From positions 1-27,633 of IMG/VR virus record IMGVR_UViG_3300032053_009476: a stretch of DNA of 27,633 nt; one strand, written 5' to 3'. Both the position numbers and the translations under genes were made by a program. Under the pieces are notes generated by a model. That model searched no databases and had not been told where the DNA came from. It was given only the letters and a program-made list of their open reading frames with translations. This DNA is from a virus. Of this stretch, positions 7,632 through 15,090 are shown piece after piece (the stretch's first letter is position 1; each line of letters starts with the position of its first letter).

Positions 7632-10600
7632 TTATTTCTTGTGCCCACGACCGCGCGGGGCCGCGACAACAGACCCGTTGCCATTCCTTGCGAACGCCGT
7701 GTGCCGGAACTCTTGCAGGAAGGCGTTCGTCTGGTTGAGGCGTGACGCGAAAGCACGGTCGGTCGATACAACCTTAACCAACGTGTCCATGATCTCGTCA
7801 TGGCGCTTCTCAGAGAGCTTTTCTTTCTTCTCCTCTAGACGGCGTGCATTGTCGAAGCTCTTCCACTCGCCGGCAGTATTGGGCCGACCAGCGGTGCCAG
7901 GAGGCGGCCCAATGTCTGGGCTGCCAGGAGGCGGAGCCGCTGCGCCTGGCGCTCCAGTCAGAGCGCCAGAGGTGTCCGGCATCTGCAGTGGACCGGATGC
8001 CGCGCCGCCCGGAGCGCCGCCCTGCTGCTGCTGCTGTTGAGCCGCTTGCTCTTCTTGCTCCTTCTTGATTTCCTTCTCCAGGATGTCGATCTCCTCATCA
8101 CTCATCTTGAAAACGACTTTCTGGATATAGCGCTTGGAGACGAAGGGCTGAATGCGGCCGGCAAAGTCGGCGCGAGCGTTCTTGACCTCCATGTGAGCAA
8201 GCTCGTAGATACCAGACGGAACCGTCATCATCACTTGAAGGTCATGCTTGAACGGGTCGATGCCACGGGCCGCGAGGTCGATCTGGACGAGTCGGCGGAT
8301 GCTGTTCCGCACTTCGCGCTGAACGCCCATTGTTACGCGCGCGGCCCTGACGTCCTCATTCGACAGAATCGATTTACCAGGGACTGCGTCGTCCTGGCCA
8401 AGATAACTGCGCGGTACTTTCAGAACGCCGTGAAGCTTCCTGGCAAAGTAGTCGACGTCGTCCGTTGCCTGGTAATCGGGACCCTGAAGGACTTCAACTC
8501 GTGCGAGTTCGCGGCCCTCACGGACAGCGATGAAGAAGTCCTCAGAGTTATCCATCGGATTGAATCTCATATCAAGCCGCTGGGTTCTTGGGTTTACCAT
8601 CTTCTGTTTACGTAGGTCTTGCTTTGCTTTTCTTAGGAAGGATTCAACCTTATCGCCAGGAATATCGGTAACGTCGATATAAAATGCGAAGCGGGCCGGA
8701 GCGCGTGTATTGTGAACCGGGACACCGTTAGCGATGAAGTTATGCTCATCCGCCTCAACGCCAATGTCCCAGATGTCGTCGTTCGAGACCTCTTCGACGG
8801 ACGTGATAGGCTCGCTAAGAGGTGCCTGCTTGAAGTAGAAATCAAGTGTATAGCTTGTAGTCGGAGGCATGCGTCGACCGGTCTTCTGGTCTACGACGTG
8901 ACCACCAGCCCGATTCCTCTCACGGACGAGGCAAACAATAAGGCCAAGCTGCATGGCCAGTTCACGAACGTCCTCAAGCAGTGCCTTGTTACACAACTCG
9001 ATAGAGATCCGACCGCCCTTAGGCCGACGATGCCCATCAGCGTCGACGAGACCTTCGAGCAGCGCGAGCTTGATCGACGGATGTGCCTTGTAGATCCAAT
9101 CGGGCAGCCGCTTTTCTGCCGCTCCAGGAATGAAGCCGTTCAGCTTCATAAACTCTGCGAACGCGCTGGAATAGACAGCGTAGGAGCCTAGCCGTCCACC
9201 GTTGTCGGCAACAAGTTTTAGATTGGTTCCAGCGTACCTCTCAAACAGCGTTCGGTAGCGCGAGTTCATCTCCTGATCATCGCCAAGAGCGAAGCCGACC
9301 TCGTTACACGCCTCGTAGCCATCCTTGTGATGACGCGTTGTAATGAAGCCATCGCCGAGCATAAATCCGAACCAACGGGAAAAGTCTGCATCTACCACAT
9401 CTGGAACGTTGATTCCGTAGACCGGTGTTCCGGTGCGACCGCTCCAGCTCTCCTTAATGTCGAGGTGCTCAGATCCGTAGCCGTTAGCCTCAAGAAGAGC
9501 AACGGCGGTGTCAGCTACCAGGTCGTAGTTACCGGCAAAGAAGTCCTCAGTCCGATACGCGTGGACGCCTAGCTTCTTAGCGATATCCGGCAGAGGCATC
9601 TTCCTGGTCAGCCCGGTGGCGACCGATGATTGCTTGATTCGAGCCTTGCGGACCAACTCCGGCTTGACCAGGTGAACGGGCTCCCAGTCCTCGGCATTCT
9701 TCTTGGGCAGGAACAGACTGTGCTTACCGGGAACTAGACTCTTGACCTCGACATAGTCGGCGTGACGAACCTTCGCTCTACCACTGCCGAAGTGCTCAGT
9801 CCACTCCACGAGCACGGGGTGCGTCGCGTTCGCAAACAGTTCGCGATGCTTACTGCGGATCTTGAAGATCCGATCTTGCCCGTTGTGCTTCTTGTAGACG
9901 ACCTTTGTCTTCTTGAGTTTGTCTTCTGTGGTGTACGAGTAAACCTCGTCGCCCTCATTGAGGTCCTTGATGGCCTTGCGACCATCAGGTGTCCAGATCT
10001 GCGAGTCTCCGCGCAGGCAGAGCTTATAGATGAGCATTGCATCTTCGAGAAGAACGAGGCGCTTCCAGATCCAGCGAGCGCCGTCACTAATGCTCACACC
10101 GTAAGGAGACCGACGAGTCGTACCACGGAGCCGCGTGTGAAGGACTTGCCACTCCTCGAAGAGCGCAACGTGATCCGGGATCTTTGTCTGCCCAGCAAGC
10201 ATGCCGCGAAGGTCGGCCGCGTCTTGAGTGAACTTACCTGTGATGTCTTGGACGTAGCCAATCAGAGAGCCATTAGCCTGCTCGACACGACGCATCGTCG
10301 GAACGGGGAGCGCATTGAGGCCGATTACGCCGTTCTCGGTGACTAGGACCTCCTCGTAGTCGTTTCCGTACTTGACGGTCGTGTAGACGATGCTCCAGAT
10401 CTCGTCCTCGATCTTGAGCCGCTTATGGAGCAGTGTTTCCGCAAGCTCCTTTAGCGCGTGGTCATTCGAGTGGACCCAAATCGTTCGACCGGTGTCGATG
10501 TCAGGCTGCGTCGCGTCGTTCGTGAAGTAGTGGTTGGCGCTATTATGAACCACAACGCCGTTAGCGACGAAGTTGTGCGTCTTCGTCGTGACATCGTAAA

Positions 10601-11231
10601 CGTCAGTCACTCCTGCGTCAGACGGATTCTCCACCACGGTGACGTAGTGGGCCGCCGGATAAGAAAAGATGCTGAGTTGAGACGTGCTGAAACCGGCCCA
10701 CGAAGAGACGATCTTGTCGTCCTTCTTAAGCAGTTCGGCGTTCACGTAGCCAGTGCCGTGCTTGAGGAACTTATGGTCCTTCGTGCACTTGATCGTCTCG
10801 CCGTTGCTCAGCTTGATAGCAATGACCGGAATGTTATTGGCCGTGAGTCTGGGGTTTTCGCCTTGCACGAGGACGAGCTTGGAGGTCTCCAGGTCGTAAG
10901 CAAGGATCTGGTAGCCGCCGCCCTCAGCGGCCAGATCATGAATTGCGGCCGGTTTAATCACTGAGCCTTCAGCGATATAGACCTTCGTATCACCTGCTAG
11001 ACAGTTAATGTCGGGGTACTCATCCATCTGTTCGCAGTCGGCGAACTTATCCATCAAGTTCTGAGAGACGGTGAGCAGGCCGCCGACGTCTTCGCGTCCC
11101 CAAACACTGAAAATCGAAGACGGTAGGTTTCGTTCAGCTTCAGCTGAGGGAGACTCCGCCCTCTCGCGTTCGGCGCGTTCGCGGCCGAACACTTGGCGTA
11201 GGAACGTAATAGCGTCGTCTCTTAGACCCAC
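7632..11231 (-). CDS. portal protein precursor containing two inteins
   Basis: The precursor has 1199 residues. Exteins are 1-76, 231-404 and 842-1199, giving a spliced portal of about 608 residues. The C-extein has the T4 gp20 signature RAPARFAFYIDVTDIPGDK followed by ...EDFFIAVREGRE and DDVDYFARKLHGVLKVPRSYL. The portal is the dodecameric vertex through which DNA is packaged. Its C-terminus adds a coiled coil, a six-Gln run and a Pro/Gly-rich linker, then a helical tail. Intein 1 joins N76 to S231; intein 2 joins L404 to T842, exactly before the conserved RAP motif. Both junctions have Cys1, terminal His-Asn and Ser or Thr at +1, so both should splice. The start is GTG with GAGG upstream. 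Confidence 0.92.
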   Translation of the reverse strand: MGLRDDAITFLRQVFGRERAERERAESPSAEAERNLPSSIFSVWGREDVGGLLTVSQNLMDKFADCEQMDEYPDINCLAGDTKVYIAEGSVIKPAAIHDLAAEGGGYQILAYDLETSKLVLVQGENPRLTANNIPVIAIKLSNGETIKCTKDHKFLKHGTGYVNAELLKKDDKIVSSWAGFSTSQLSIFSYPAAHYVTVVENPSDAGVTDVYDVTTKTHNFVANGVVVHNSANHYFTNDATQPDIDTGRTIWVHSNDHALKELAETLLHKRLKIEDEIWSIVYTTVKYGNDYEEVLVTENGVIGLNALPVPTMRRVEQANGSLIGYVQDITGKFTQDAADLRGMLAGQTKIPDHVALFEEWQVLHTRLRGTTRRSPYGVSISDGARWIWKRLVLLEDAMLIYKLCLRGDSQIWTPDGRKAIKDLNEGDEVYSYTTEDKLKKTKVVYKKHNGQDRIFKIRSKHRELFANATHPVLVEWTEHFGSGRAKVRHADYVEVKSLVPGKHSLFLPKKNAEDWEPVHLVKPELVRKARIKQSSVATGLTRKMPLPDIAKKLGVHAYRTEDFFAGNYDLVADTAVALLEANGYGSEHLDIKESWSGRTGTPVYGINVPDVVDADFSRWFGFMLGDGFITTRHHKDGYEACNEVGFALGDDQEMNSRYRTLFERYAGTNLKLVADNGGRLGSYAVYSSAFAEFMKLNGFIPGAAEKRLPDWIYKAHPSIKLALLEGLVDADGHRRPKGGRISIELCNKALLEDVRELAMQLGLIVCLVRERNRAGGHVVDQKTGRRMPPTTSYTLDFYFKQAPLSEPITSVEEVSNDDIWDIGVEADEHNFIANGVPVHNTRAPARFAFYIDVTDIPGDKVESFLRKAKQDLRKQKMVNPRTQRLDMRFNPMDNSEDFFIAVREGRELARVEVLQGPDYQATDDVDYFARKLHGVLKVPRSYLGQDDAVPGKSILSNEDVRAARVTMGVQREVRNSIRRLVQIDLAARGIDPFKHDLQVMMTVPSGIYELAHMEVKNARADFAGRIQPFVSKRYIQKVVFKMSDEEIDILEKEIKKEQEEQAAQQQQQQGGAPGGAASGPLQMPDTSGALTGAPGAAAPPPGSPDIGPPPGTAGRPNTAGEWKSFDNARRLEEKKEKLSEKRHDEIMDTLVKVVSTDRAFASRLNQTNAFLQEFRHTAFARNGNGSVVAAPRGRGHKK
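8709..10019 (-). mobile_element. intein 2 in the portal, with LAGLIDADG homing endonuclease
   Basis: Residues 405-841 form a 437-residue full intein. Block A is CLRGDSQIW; block B is FANATHPVL, with Asn in the place usual for Thr; blocks F and G are WDIGVEADEHNFIANG and VPVHN, followed by Thr+1. Between them are two LAGLIDADG-type helices, FGFMLGDGFI (about intein residue 217) and LLEGLVDADG (about 320), both keeping the acidic residue, so the homing endonuclease is predicted to be active. The site, immediately before the conserved RAP motif of the portal, is typical of homing into highly conserved coding sequence. Confidence 0.92.
10542..11003 (-). mobile_element. mini-intein 1 in the portal (no endonuclease)
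   Basis: Residues 77-230 of the precursor form a 154-residue Hint domain. Visible blocks are A (CLAGDTKVY), B (TKDH within ETIKCTKDHKFL), F (VYDVTTKTHNFVANG) and G (VVVHN), followed by Ser+1. There is no LAGLIDADG or HNH insertion, so it can splice but cannot home by itself. It interrupts the N-terminal part of the portal at PDIN/SANHYF. Mini-inteins usually derive from larger ones that lost the nuclease. Confidence 0.9.
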
Positions 11232-11279
11232 ATTAACCTCAGTCCGGCTTCGGTAATCTAGACCTATAGTCTACCAACT

Positions 11280-11993
11280 TCATATCTTAAGGAAAACGCC
11301 GGAAACAGCAACCGTATCTGCGGTATCTATTGTCGCCGTGAAGACGTCCTCTAAGTGGCCCACTTCCACTGAGAGCACCCGGTGATTGGGCTTAAGGATG
11401 ATACTCGCAGAGCTGGAGCCCAGCTGGTCGTATTCATCGAACAGCGCTTGAGCGTCCTCGACCGCCTGTATAATGCCATAAGACCTAGACTTAGATGCCT
11501 TGGCGATGTTCTGCGTAATCTGCAAGTTATCGGGGTGGTAGTTCTTTCGGTTTTTGTCAATGTGCTCGACGAACGTACCGGGTGGTAGTTTCTGACCAGT
11601 CTTCCACTCAGCCACAAGTCTTGAGAATTTATAAGGTTGTGTCGTTCCTGGCTCTTTATAGGTCGGGTAACCGTGGGCGTCTTCGCTGGTGTAGAGCGGT
11701 AGAAGGCTATCGCCGTCAACGAGTTCAGGTGGCAACTTCGTGGTGCGGTTAAGCATCACAAAGCTTGAACTGGCGGACACATACAGCCTGTCACCGCTAT
11801 CTAGTTCGACTATAAAGATCTGCTCTTGCCCTATTGCCCTGAAGTCTAAAGCCTTGGCTACGTAGAACCGCGTTCCGGTCCAAACGAAGACTGAAACTGA
11901 GAGGCCTTGGCTAGTCTCGCAACGTCGGGCAAGTTCAGAAACAGAGACCGGACCAGAGGTCGTCTCGATCCTCATGTCACCGCGAAGACCCAT
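11280..11993 (-). CDS. free-standing intein-derived HNH endonuclease, splicing residues lost
   Basis: This 237-residue protein is laid out like an intein with an HNH insert, but it is a complete gene of its own with ATG and GAGG upstream. The start MGLRGDMRIETTSG corresponds to intein block A (CLRGD) with Gly in place of Cys1. Block B (LYVSASSSF) has Ser where the His belongs. The C-terminus (VEVGHLEDVFTATIDT, then VAVSGVFLKI) corresponds to blocks F and G, with Lys-Ile instead of His-Asn. Between them, about 130-160, is VEHIDKNRKNYHPDNL, an HNH motif. All autocatalytic splicing residues are absent, so I infer a former intein now working as a DNA endonuclease or binder. It lies directly upstream of the double-intein portal gene. 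Confidence 0.75.
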   Translation of the reverse strand: MGLRGDMRIETTSGPVSVSELARRCETSQGLSVSVFVWTGTRFYVAKALDFRAIGQEQIFIVELDSGDRLYVSASSSFVMLNRTTKLPPELVDGDSLLPLYTSEDAHGYPTYKEPGTTQPYKFSRLVAEWKTGQKLPPGTFVEHIDKNRKNYHPDNLQITQNIAKASKSRSYGIIQAVEDAQALFDEYDQLGSSSASIILKPNHRVLSVEVGHLEDVFTATIDTADTVAVSGVFLKI

Positions 11994-12008
11994 ACACCCC
12001 TCAACCTA

Positions 12009-13268
12009 CTATCGATCGGCAAGCAGGATTGGGCTAGCCGCCGCTTGCTCAAGAACTGTAGGAATAAAAGTCTCTGTTCCGAGAGCATCGATCACGGAGA
12101 ATCCATCTCGGGACGCCACGGCGCGCAACGGCGTTGTGCCCTTAAACCGCGCAGCCTTGCCTCTCTTCAGATAGGCGACTGTCATGTGCGGGATATAGTC
12201 GTCGTGCGTTTGACTACGAGTATGCGGCAGCTTCATAAGCGCGCGCCGGAGCCCCAGCAGGCCCTCACTCACGATCTCGATATAAAGCACGTCGTGATCA
12301 GGCGCGTCGAAGAAGTTCATGGCGCCTAGCGAGACCCTAATTGGTCGCCCATAATCGGCGCCGGCTTCGGCTATGAGCTGTTGGTCCTGTCGATCTAGAC
12401 CGTAGACCAAGGTGACGTGTGGCCGCCGTTCGACTCGCTCGATCATCGACTCAGCGAGATTATCGGCGACCCATTTACTGAGCGGCCCGGCCACACTCGG
12501 TAGGTCAATCTGGGACTGCAGGAAGTTCTCGTCGCTCTGCTCCAACAACGAGTCCTCAAAGATCTCACGGTTCCTGAACGGTGCGACCAAGCTCAGAAGA
12601 ACCTTCTTCATGGTTGAACCAGATCGCTGCATCCTGAGTCCAATCCGGCCGCGACCTAGGATTGTATCGGCCATGACTTCCGCAAAAGACTCAGCCGGAT
12701 CAGCGTTCGAGTAGTCGGTCGGAAACTCGTTAGAGACACGCTTGGTCTGGAGCCAAGCCTTGAACGCCTCAAGGTCTGGTCCAAAGTGCTTCTTGAAGAA
12801 AAACCATAAGTTGTGTCTGTCCGGGTGCTTAGAGACAAGCCGTGTGATTGCATCGGCAGCACTGGGCGGGATCGGTTTCCCCATGCTGTTTGCGATGACG
12901 GTCCAAACCTCTTTGGCATCCTTAGAGAGGAGCTTGTACCAAACGCGATGCGCAAGCTCGTGGACAATAGTCCACAACCAATCGGGCGCCCCTCTTACCT
13001 GAGGGTAGAAGATCTTCGACTCGTCGCTCTCTGGTGCGTAGCGACCATTGGCGCGCTCTCCGGGTTCACGATGGACAACTTTAATCGCTCCGCCAAAGTC
13101 TCTGTCGCGGAGGCCGAAAGCTCTTAACTTCTCGACCGCGATATAGCTTGCATCGAGAAAATCGCCGATGCCCTCAGCCGGAACATCGTAATTTGCAGAG
13201 ATGCGGAGCGGGCCGAGCTTATGCTGCTTGGGCGACAGCAGGCGAAACGCGGCCAACACACGCTTCAC
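12009..13268 (-). CDS. fusion of predicted zinc metallopeptidase and 2H phosphoesterase
   Basis: The 419-residue protein has two recognisable parts. Residues 90-205 include H103-E-L-A-H107 (TIVHELAH) and a later acidic stretch, PAESFAEVMAD (E193, E197), the pattern of gluzincin-like metallopeptidases. Residues 280-375 have two H-x-T motifs, H284-V-T286 and H361-M-T363, about 77 residues apart, diagnostic of 2H (LigT-like) phosphoesterases that act on cyclic or 2',3'/2',5' phosphodiesters. Phage anti-CBASS Acb1 belongs to this superfamily, but I cannot assign a substrate. It sits upstream of the portal region, so it may be a virion or assembly protein. A methionine at 220 might allow separate expression of the second half. 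Start overlaps the preceding gene by ATGA. Confidence 0.7.
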   Translation of the reverse strand: MKRVLAAFRLLSPKQHKLGPLRISANYDVPAEGIGDFLDASYIAVEKLRAFGLRDRDFGGAIKVVHREPGERANGRYAPESDESKIFYPQVRGAPDWLWTIVHELAHRVWYKLLSKDAKEVWTVIANSMGKPIPPSAADAITRLVSKHPDRHNLWFFFKKHFGPDLEAFKAWLQTKRVSNEFPTDYSNADPAESFAEVMADTILGRGRIGLRMQRSGSTMKKVLLSLVAPFRNREIFEDSLLEQSDENFLQSQIDLPSVAGPLSKWVADNLAESMIERVERRPHVTLVYGLDRQDQQLIAEAGADYGRPIRVSLGAMNFFDAPDHDVLYIEIVSEGLLGLRRALMKLPHTRSQTHDDYIPHMTVAYLKRGKAARFKGTTPLRAVASRDGFSVIDALGTETFIPTVLEQAAASPILLADR

Positions 13269-13564
13269 TCGGACACTTCCTCACTACTAGGCGATTGTTT
13301 GGACTCAATGTAGCCATCGTATTTAGAAGAGTGCATCACCAGGACCTTGCGCACGATGTCGTGAGGGTAAGCGGCATGCTTCCCGTCTTCCAGCAGAAGA
13401 TAGACGCGCTCAGAGTCGAAGCTGGCTCCGTAGATAGAATGCATCACGCTCTTTCGACCTAGGTCGACAAACTCAACTTCAACGTTCCATGGAGCTGGCC
13501 CGTCCGAAGTCCTATCCTCGTCAGGCTCAGAGGGCTCTGGCTTCGGGGGCTGGCGCTTAGTCAT
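13265..13564 (-). CDS. hypothetical protein with acidic, proline-rich N-terminus
   Basis: The 99-residue protein starts MTKRQPPKPEPSEPDEDRTS, a probably disordered segment, followed by a small beta-rich domain (about 27-85) with VEVEFVDLGRKSVMHSIYG and VYLLLEDGKHAAYPHDIVRKV. Its stop overlaps the start of the metallopeptidase/2H gene by ATGA, implying coupling. No family recognised. It belongs to the virion-side operon by position. Confidence 0.6.
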   Translation of the reverse strand: MTKRQPPKPEPSEPDEDRTSDGPAPWNVEVEFVDLGRKSVMHSIYGASFDSERVYLLLEDGKHAAYPHDIVRKVLVMHSSKYDGYIESKQSPSSEEVSE

Positions 13565-13578
13565 TGGTGCTAACGCTC

Positions 13579-13767
13579 CTAGGGAAGTGTTTCGGTTAGC
13601 AGGCGTGGTCCGCCTGGCTTGCTCTCTTTGAGTGCTTGCTGGAAGCGCTTAGCCTCGCTTTCACCGACCTCGATCTGTTGCTTCGACCCATCGTCGTTCT
13701 GCATCGTGACGAAATACTTCTCGCCATCCGCACGGAAGGACTTGTCGACTGACACTACACGAGCCAT
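13579..13767 (-). CDS. small hypothetical protein
   Basis: The 62-residue protein begins MARVVSVDKSFRADGEKYFV and looks like a three-stranded sheet followed by a helix (GESEAKRFQQALKESK). A good SD, GAGG at 5 nt spacing, precedes the ATG. It is the first gene of the leftward block; a plus-strand gene starts only 26 bp away, so promoters or ribosome sites for the two are intermingled. No function assigned. Confidence 0.6.
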   Translation of the reverse strand: MARVVSVDKSFRADGEKYFVTMQNDDGSKQQIEVGESEAKRFQQALKESKPGGPRLLTETLP

Positions 13768-13793
13768 TCTGTCCTCACACTGGTTGGTAAACC

Positions 13794-14714
13794 ATGGACT
13801 ATCGTAACAGCCAACACCCCAACATCCATAGTAGTTTCACCTCTTCGACGGGCAGCAATGCCGGATGGCAGGTATACGTAGACATGAGCCAGAACACGTC
13901 TAATCCGAATTTCACCTACCTAACCGATGCTGGTCCGAGGACGGTTAGCGTAAGCACGCTGCAGCCGACCGCCGTTTACGCCTACATCTGCCACTGTGGC
14001 TGTGAGCAAGTATTCACAGCCTCTGGCGATGAGATCGTCAAGAAGCCGATTATCAGCGGTCGCGTTCCACTGCCTAGCACTACCTATACGGTAAACGCCG
14101 CACCGTCCGCAGTGCCGCCGACCGTTCCTACTGCTCCAGTAGCGGCGTCAACTAACGCGGCGGCTGCCTGCGAAGTGCGGCTGTCGGTCTCGTTGATCTC
14201 TCCGCCTACGGTGCGATCCGAGGCAATGGCCGCCGACAGCGGAGCCAATGTCGCTCTTACCACAAAAGGAGGCGGGTCAATGGAGTTTGACGACATGGTC
14301 ACGGGGTTCGAAGAGACTGAGGAAGACACGACGCCGATCCCGGCGCTCAAATCAGTCGATGCATCCACCAAGATCGAACCTACCCGTGAACCTAAGATCG
14401 GCGACATCGTCTGGTCAAAGGCGACTGGAAGAGGGCCACTCACGATCATCGCCGGGACAACCATCAATGTCCGCGCTCCGAAGCTTGAGATCGACACACC
14501 GGACGGCACCTACACTCGCGAGCGCACCAAGTCCGACGAGGTGCTTCGGTTGGATGCCTGGCTGGTGAGAGACGACAGCGGTCGGCTTACGACATTCGCT
14601 AAGCCTGAGCTAACGCTCGTGCACCAACCGGCTCGATTCAGTCTCCTCAAGATTGTGATGTGGGTCTCGACTTTTGCGTCATTTATTGCGGCTGGTTGGC
14701 TCCTGCATCGTTAG
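13794..14714 (+). CDS. tail-anchored membrane protein of unknown function
   Basis: The 306-residue protein runs opposite to both neighbours. Residues 64-70 contain a Cys/His cluster (ICHCGCE). Residues about 100-150 are Ala/Pro/Thr-rich and low complexity, then an acidic stretch (FEETEEDTTPIPAL). Near residue 200 a small domain starts with EPKIGDIVWSKATGRGPLTI. A single hydrophobic segment at the very C-terminus (about 283-303: LLKIVMWVSTFASFIAAGWL) is followed by His-Arg, the layout of a tail-anchored protein. The ATG lacks a clear SD. The last 32 bp overlap convergently with the zinc-finger gene. The strand switch and composition suggest a separately acquired gene, perhaps acting at the host membrane; that is inference. 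Confidence 0.6.
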   Translation: MDYRNSQHPNIHSSFTSSTGSNAGWQVYVDMSQNTSNPNFTYLTDAGPRTVSVSTLQPTAVYAYICHCGCEQVFTASGDEIVKKPIISGRVPLPSTTYTVNAAPSAVPPTVPTAPVAASTNAAAACEVRLSVSLISPPTVRSEAMAADSGANVALTTKGGGSMEFDDMVTGFEETEEDTTPIPALKSVDASTKIEPTREPKIGDIVWSKATGRGPLTIIAGTTINVRAPKLEIDTPDGTYTRERTKSDEVLRLDAWLVRDDSGRLTTFAKPELTLVHQPARFSLLKIVMWVSTFASFIAAGWLLHR

Positions 14715-15072
14715 CCTTTCGCCAACCTTTATTGTAGTGTCGCGCGCACAAGGCTTTCGCACGGACATGGGCCGTGCAGCCCGGCTCTGCGCAGCTCTTC
14801 TGACCTAGTAGGTACTCGCGGTCCGGCGTCAACTGACCGTAGAGTCGTATCTGTCGAGCGTGTTTACGGCAGTAGCCGTGGATCGCAGTCGCGAGCTTGC
14901 ATGCCGGCGCTGAGCACGGTGTTGGGCCTCTGTGCTCGCGCTGCGGCGTCAGTTGACCGTGCCGCAGGATCTGCATGTAGTGTCTCTTGCAGTGCCCGGT
15001 CGCATATGTTTTGCGGCCACAATCGGGCGCGGTGCATACTGAGGTTACTTGTTGCTTAGGCTTCTTAGCCAT
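14683..15072 (-). CDS. three-finger zinc-binding protein related to HNH endonuclease DNA-binding region
   Basis: The 129-residue protein is almost entirely three repeats of about 40 residues with the ligand pattern CX4CX9CX2H: C13/C18/C28/H31, C53/C58/C68/H71, C94/C99/C109/H112. The first two repeats end in near-identical linkers, GQLTPQRE and GQLTPDRE. The HNH endonuclease at 22.2-23.0 kb carries the same 40-residue finger layout at its N-terminus (CX4CX10CX2H). I infer a DNA-binding zinc array, either a remnant of an HNH endonuclease that lost its catalytic domain or a repurposed regulator. It starts right after a small hairpin and overlaps the gene before it. Confidence 0.7.
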   Translation of the reverse strand: MAKKPKQQVTSVCTAPDCGRKTYATGHCKRHYMQILRHGQLTPQREHRGPTPCSAPACKLATAIHGYCRKHARQIRLYGQLTPDREYLLGQKSCAEPGCTAHVRAKALCARHYNKGWRKANDAGANQPQ

Positions 15073-15090
15073 TGATCGAACTCTCGATCA
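15073..15090 (-). promoter_or_regulatory. hairpin abutting the zinc-finger gene start
   Basis: TGATCGA (15073-15079) and TCGATCA (15084-15090) form a perfect 7-bp stem with a 4-nt loop. On the minus strand the stem ends at the base before the ATG, and the purine-rich SD-like CGAGAG lies in the upstream arm and loop. It may tune translation. The stop codon of the previous gene lies within it. Confidence 0.4.

Noticed and set aside
8019-8040. Short CTG repeat
   Set aside because: It encodes the run of glutamines in the portal C-terminal linker and has no separate role that can be seen.
11220-11993. Portal and orphan intein proteins both starting MGLR
   Set aside because: The codons differ, and the match is explained in the orphan by intein block A (LRGD); I regard it as coincidence.
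14084-14509. Minus-strand open frame of 141 codons inside the tail-anchored protein gene
   Set aside because: The plus-strand frame runs longer, ends in a well-formed membrane anchor and has balanced composition; the minus frame shows only low-complexity Ser/Val/Ala.
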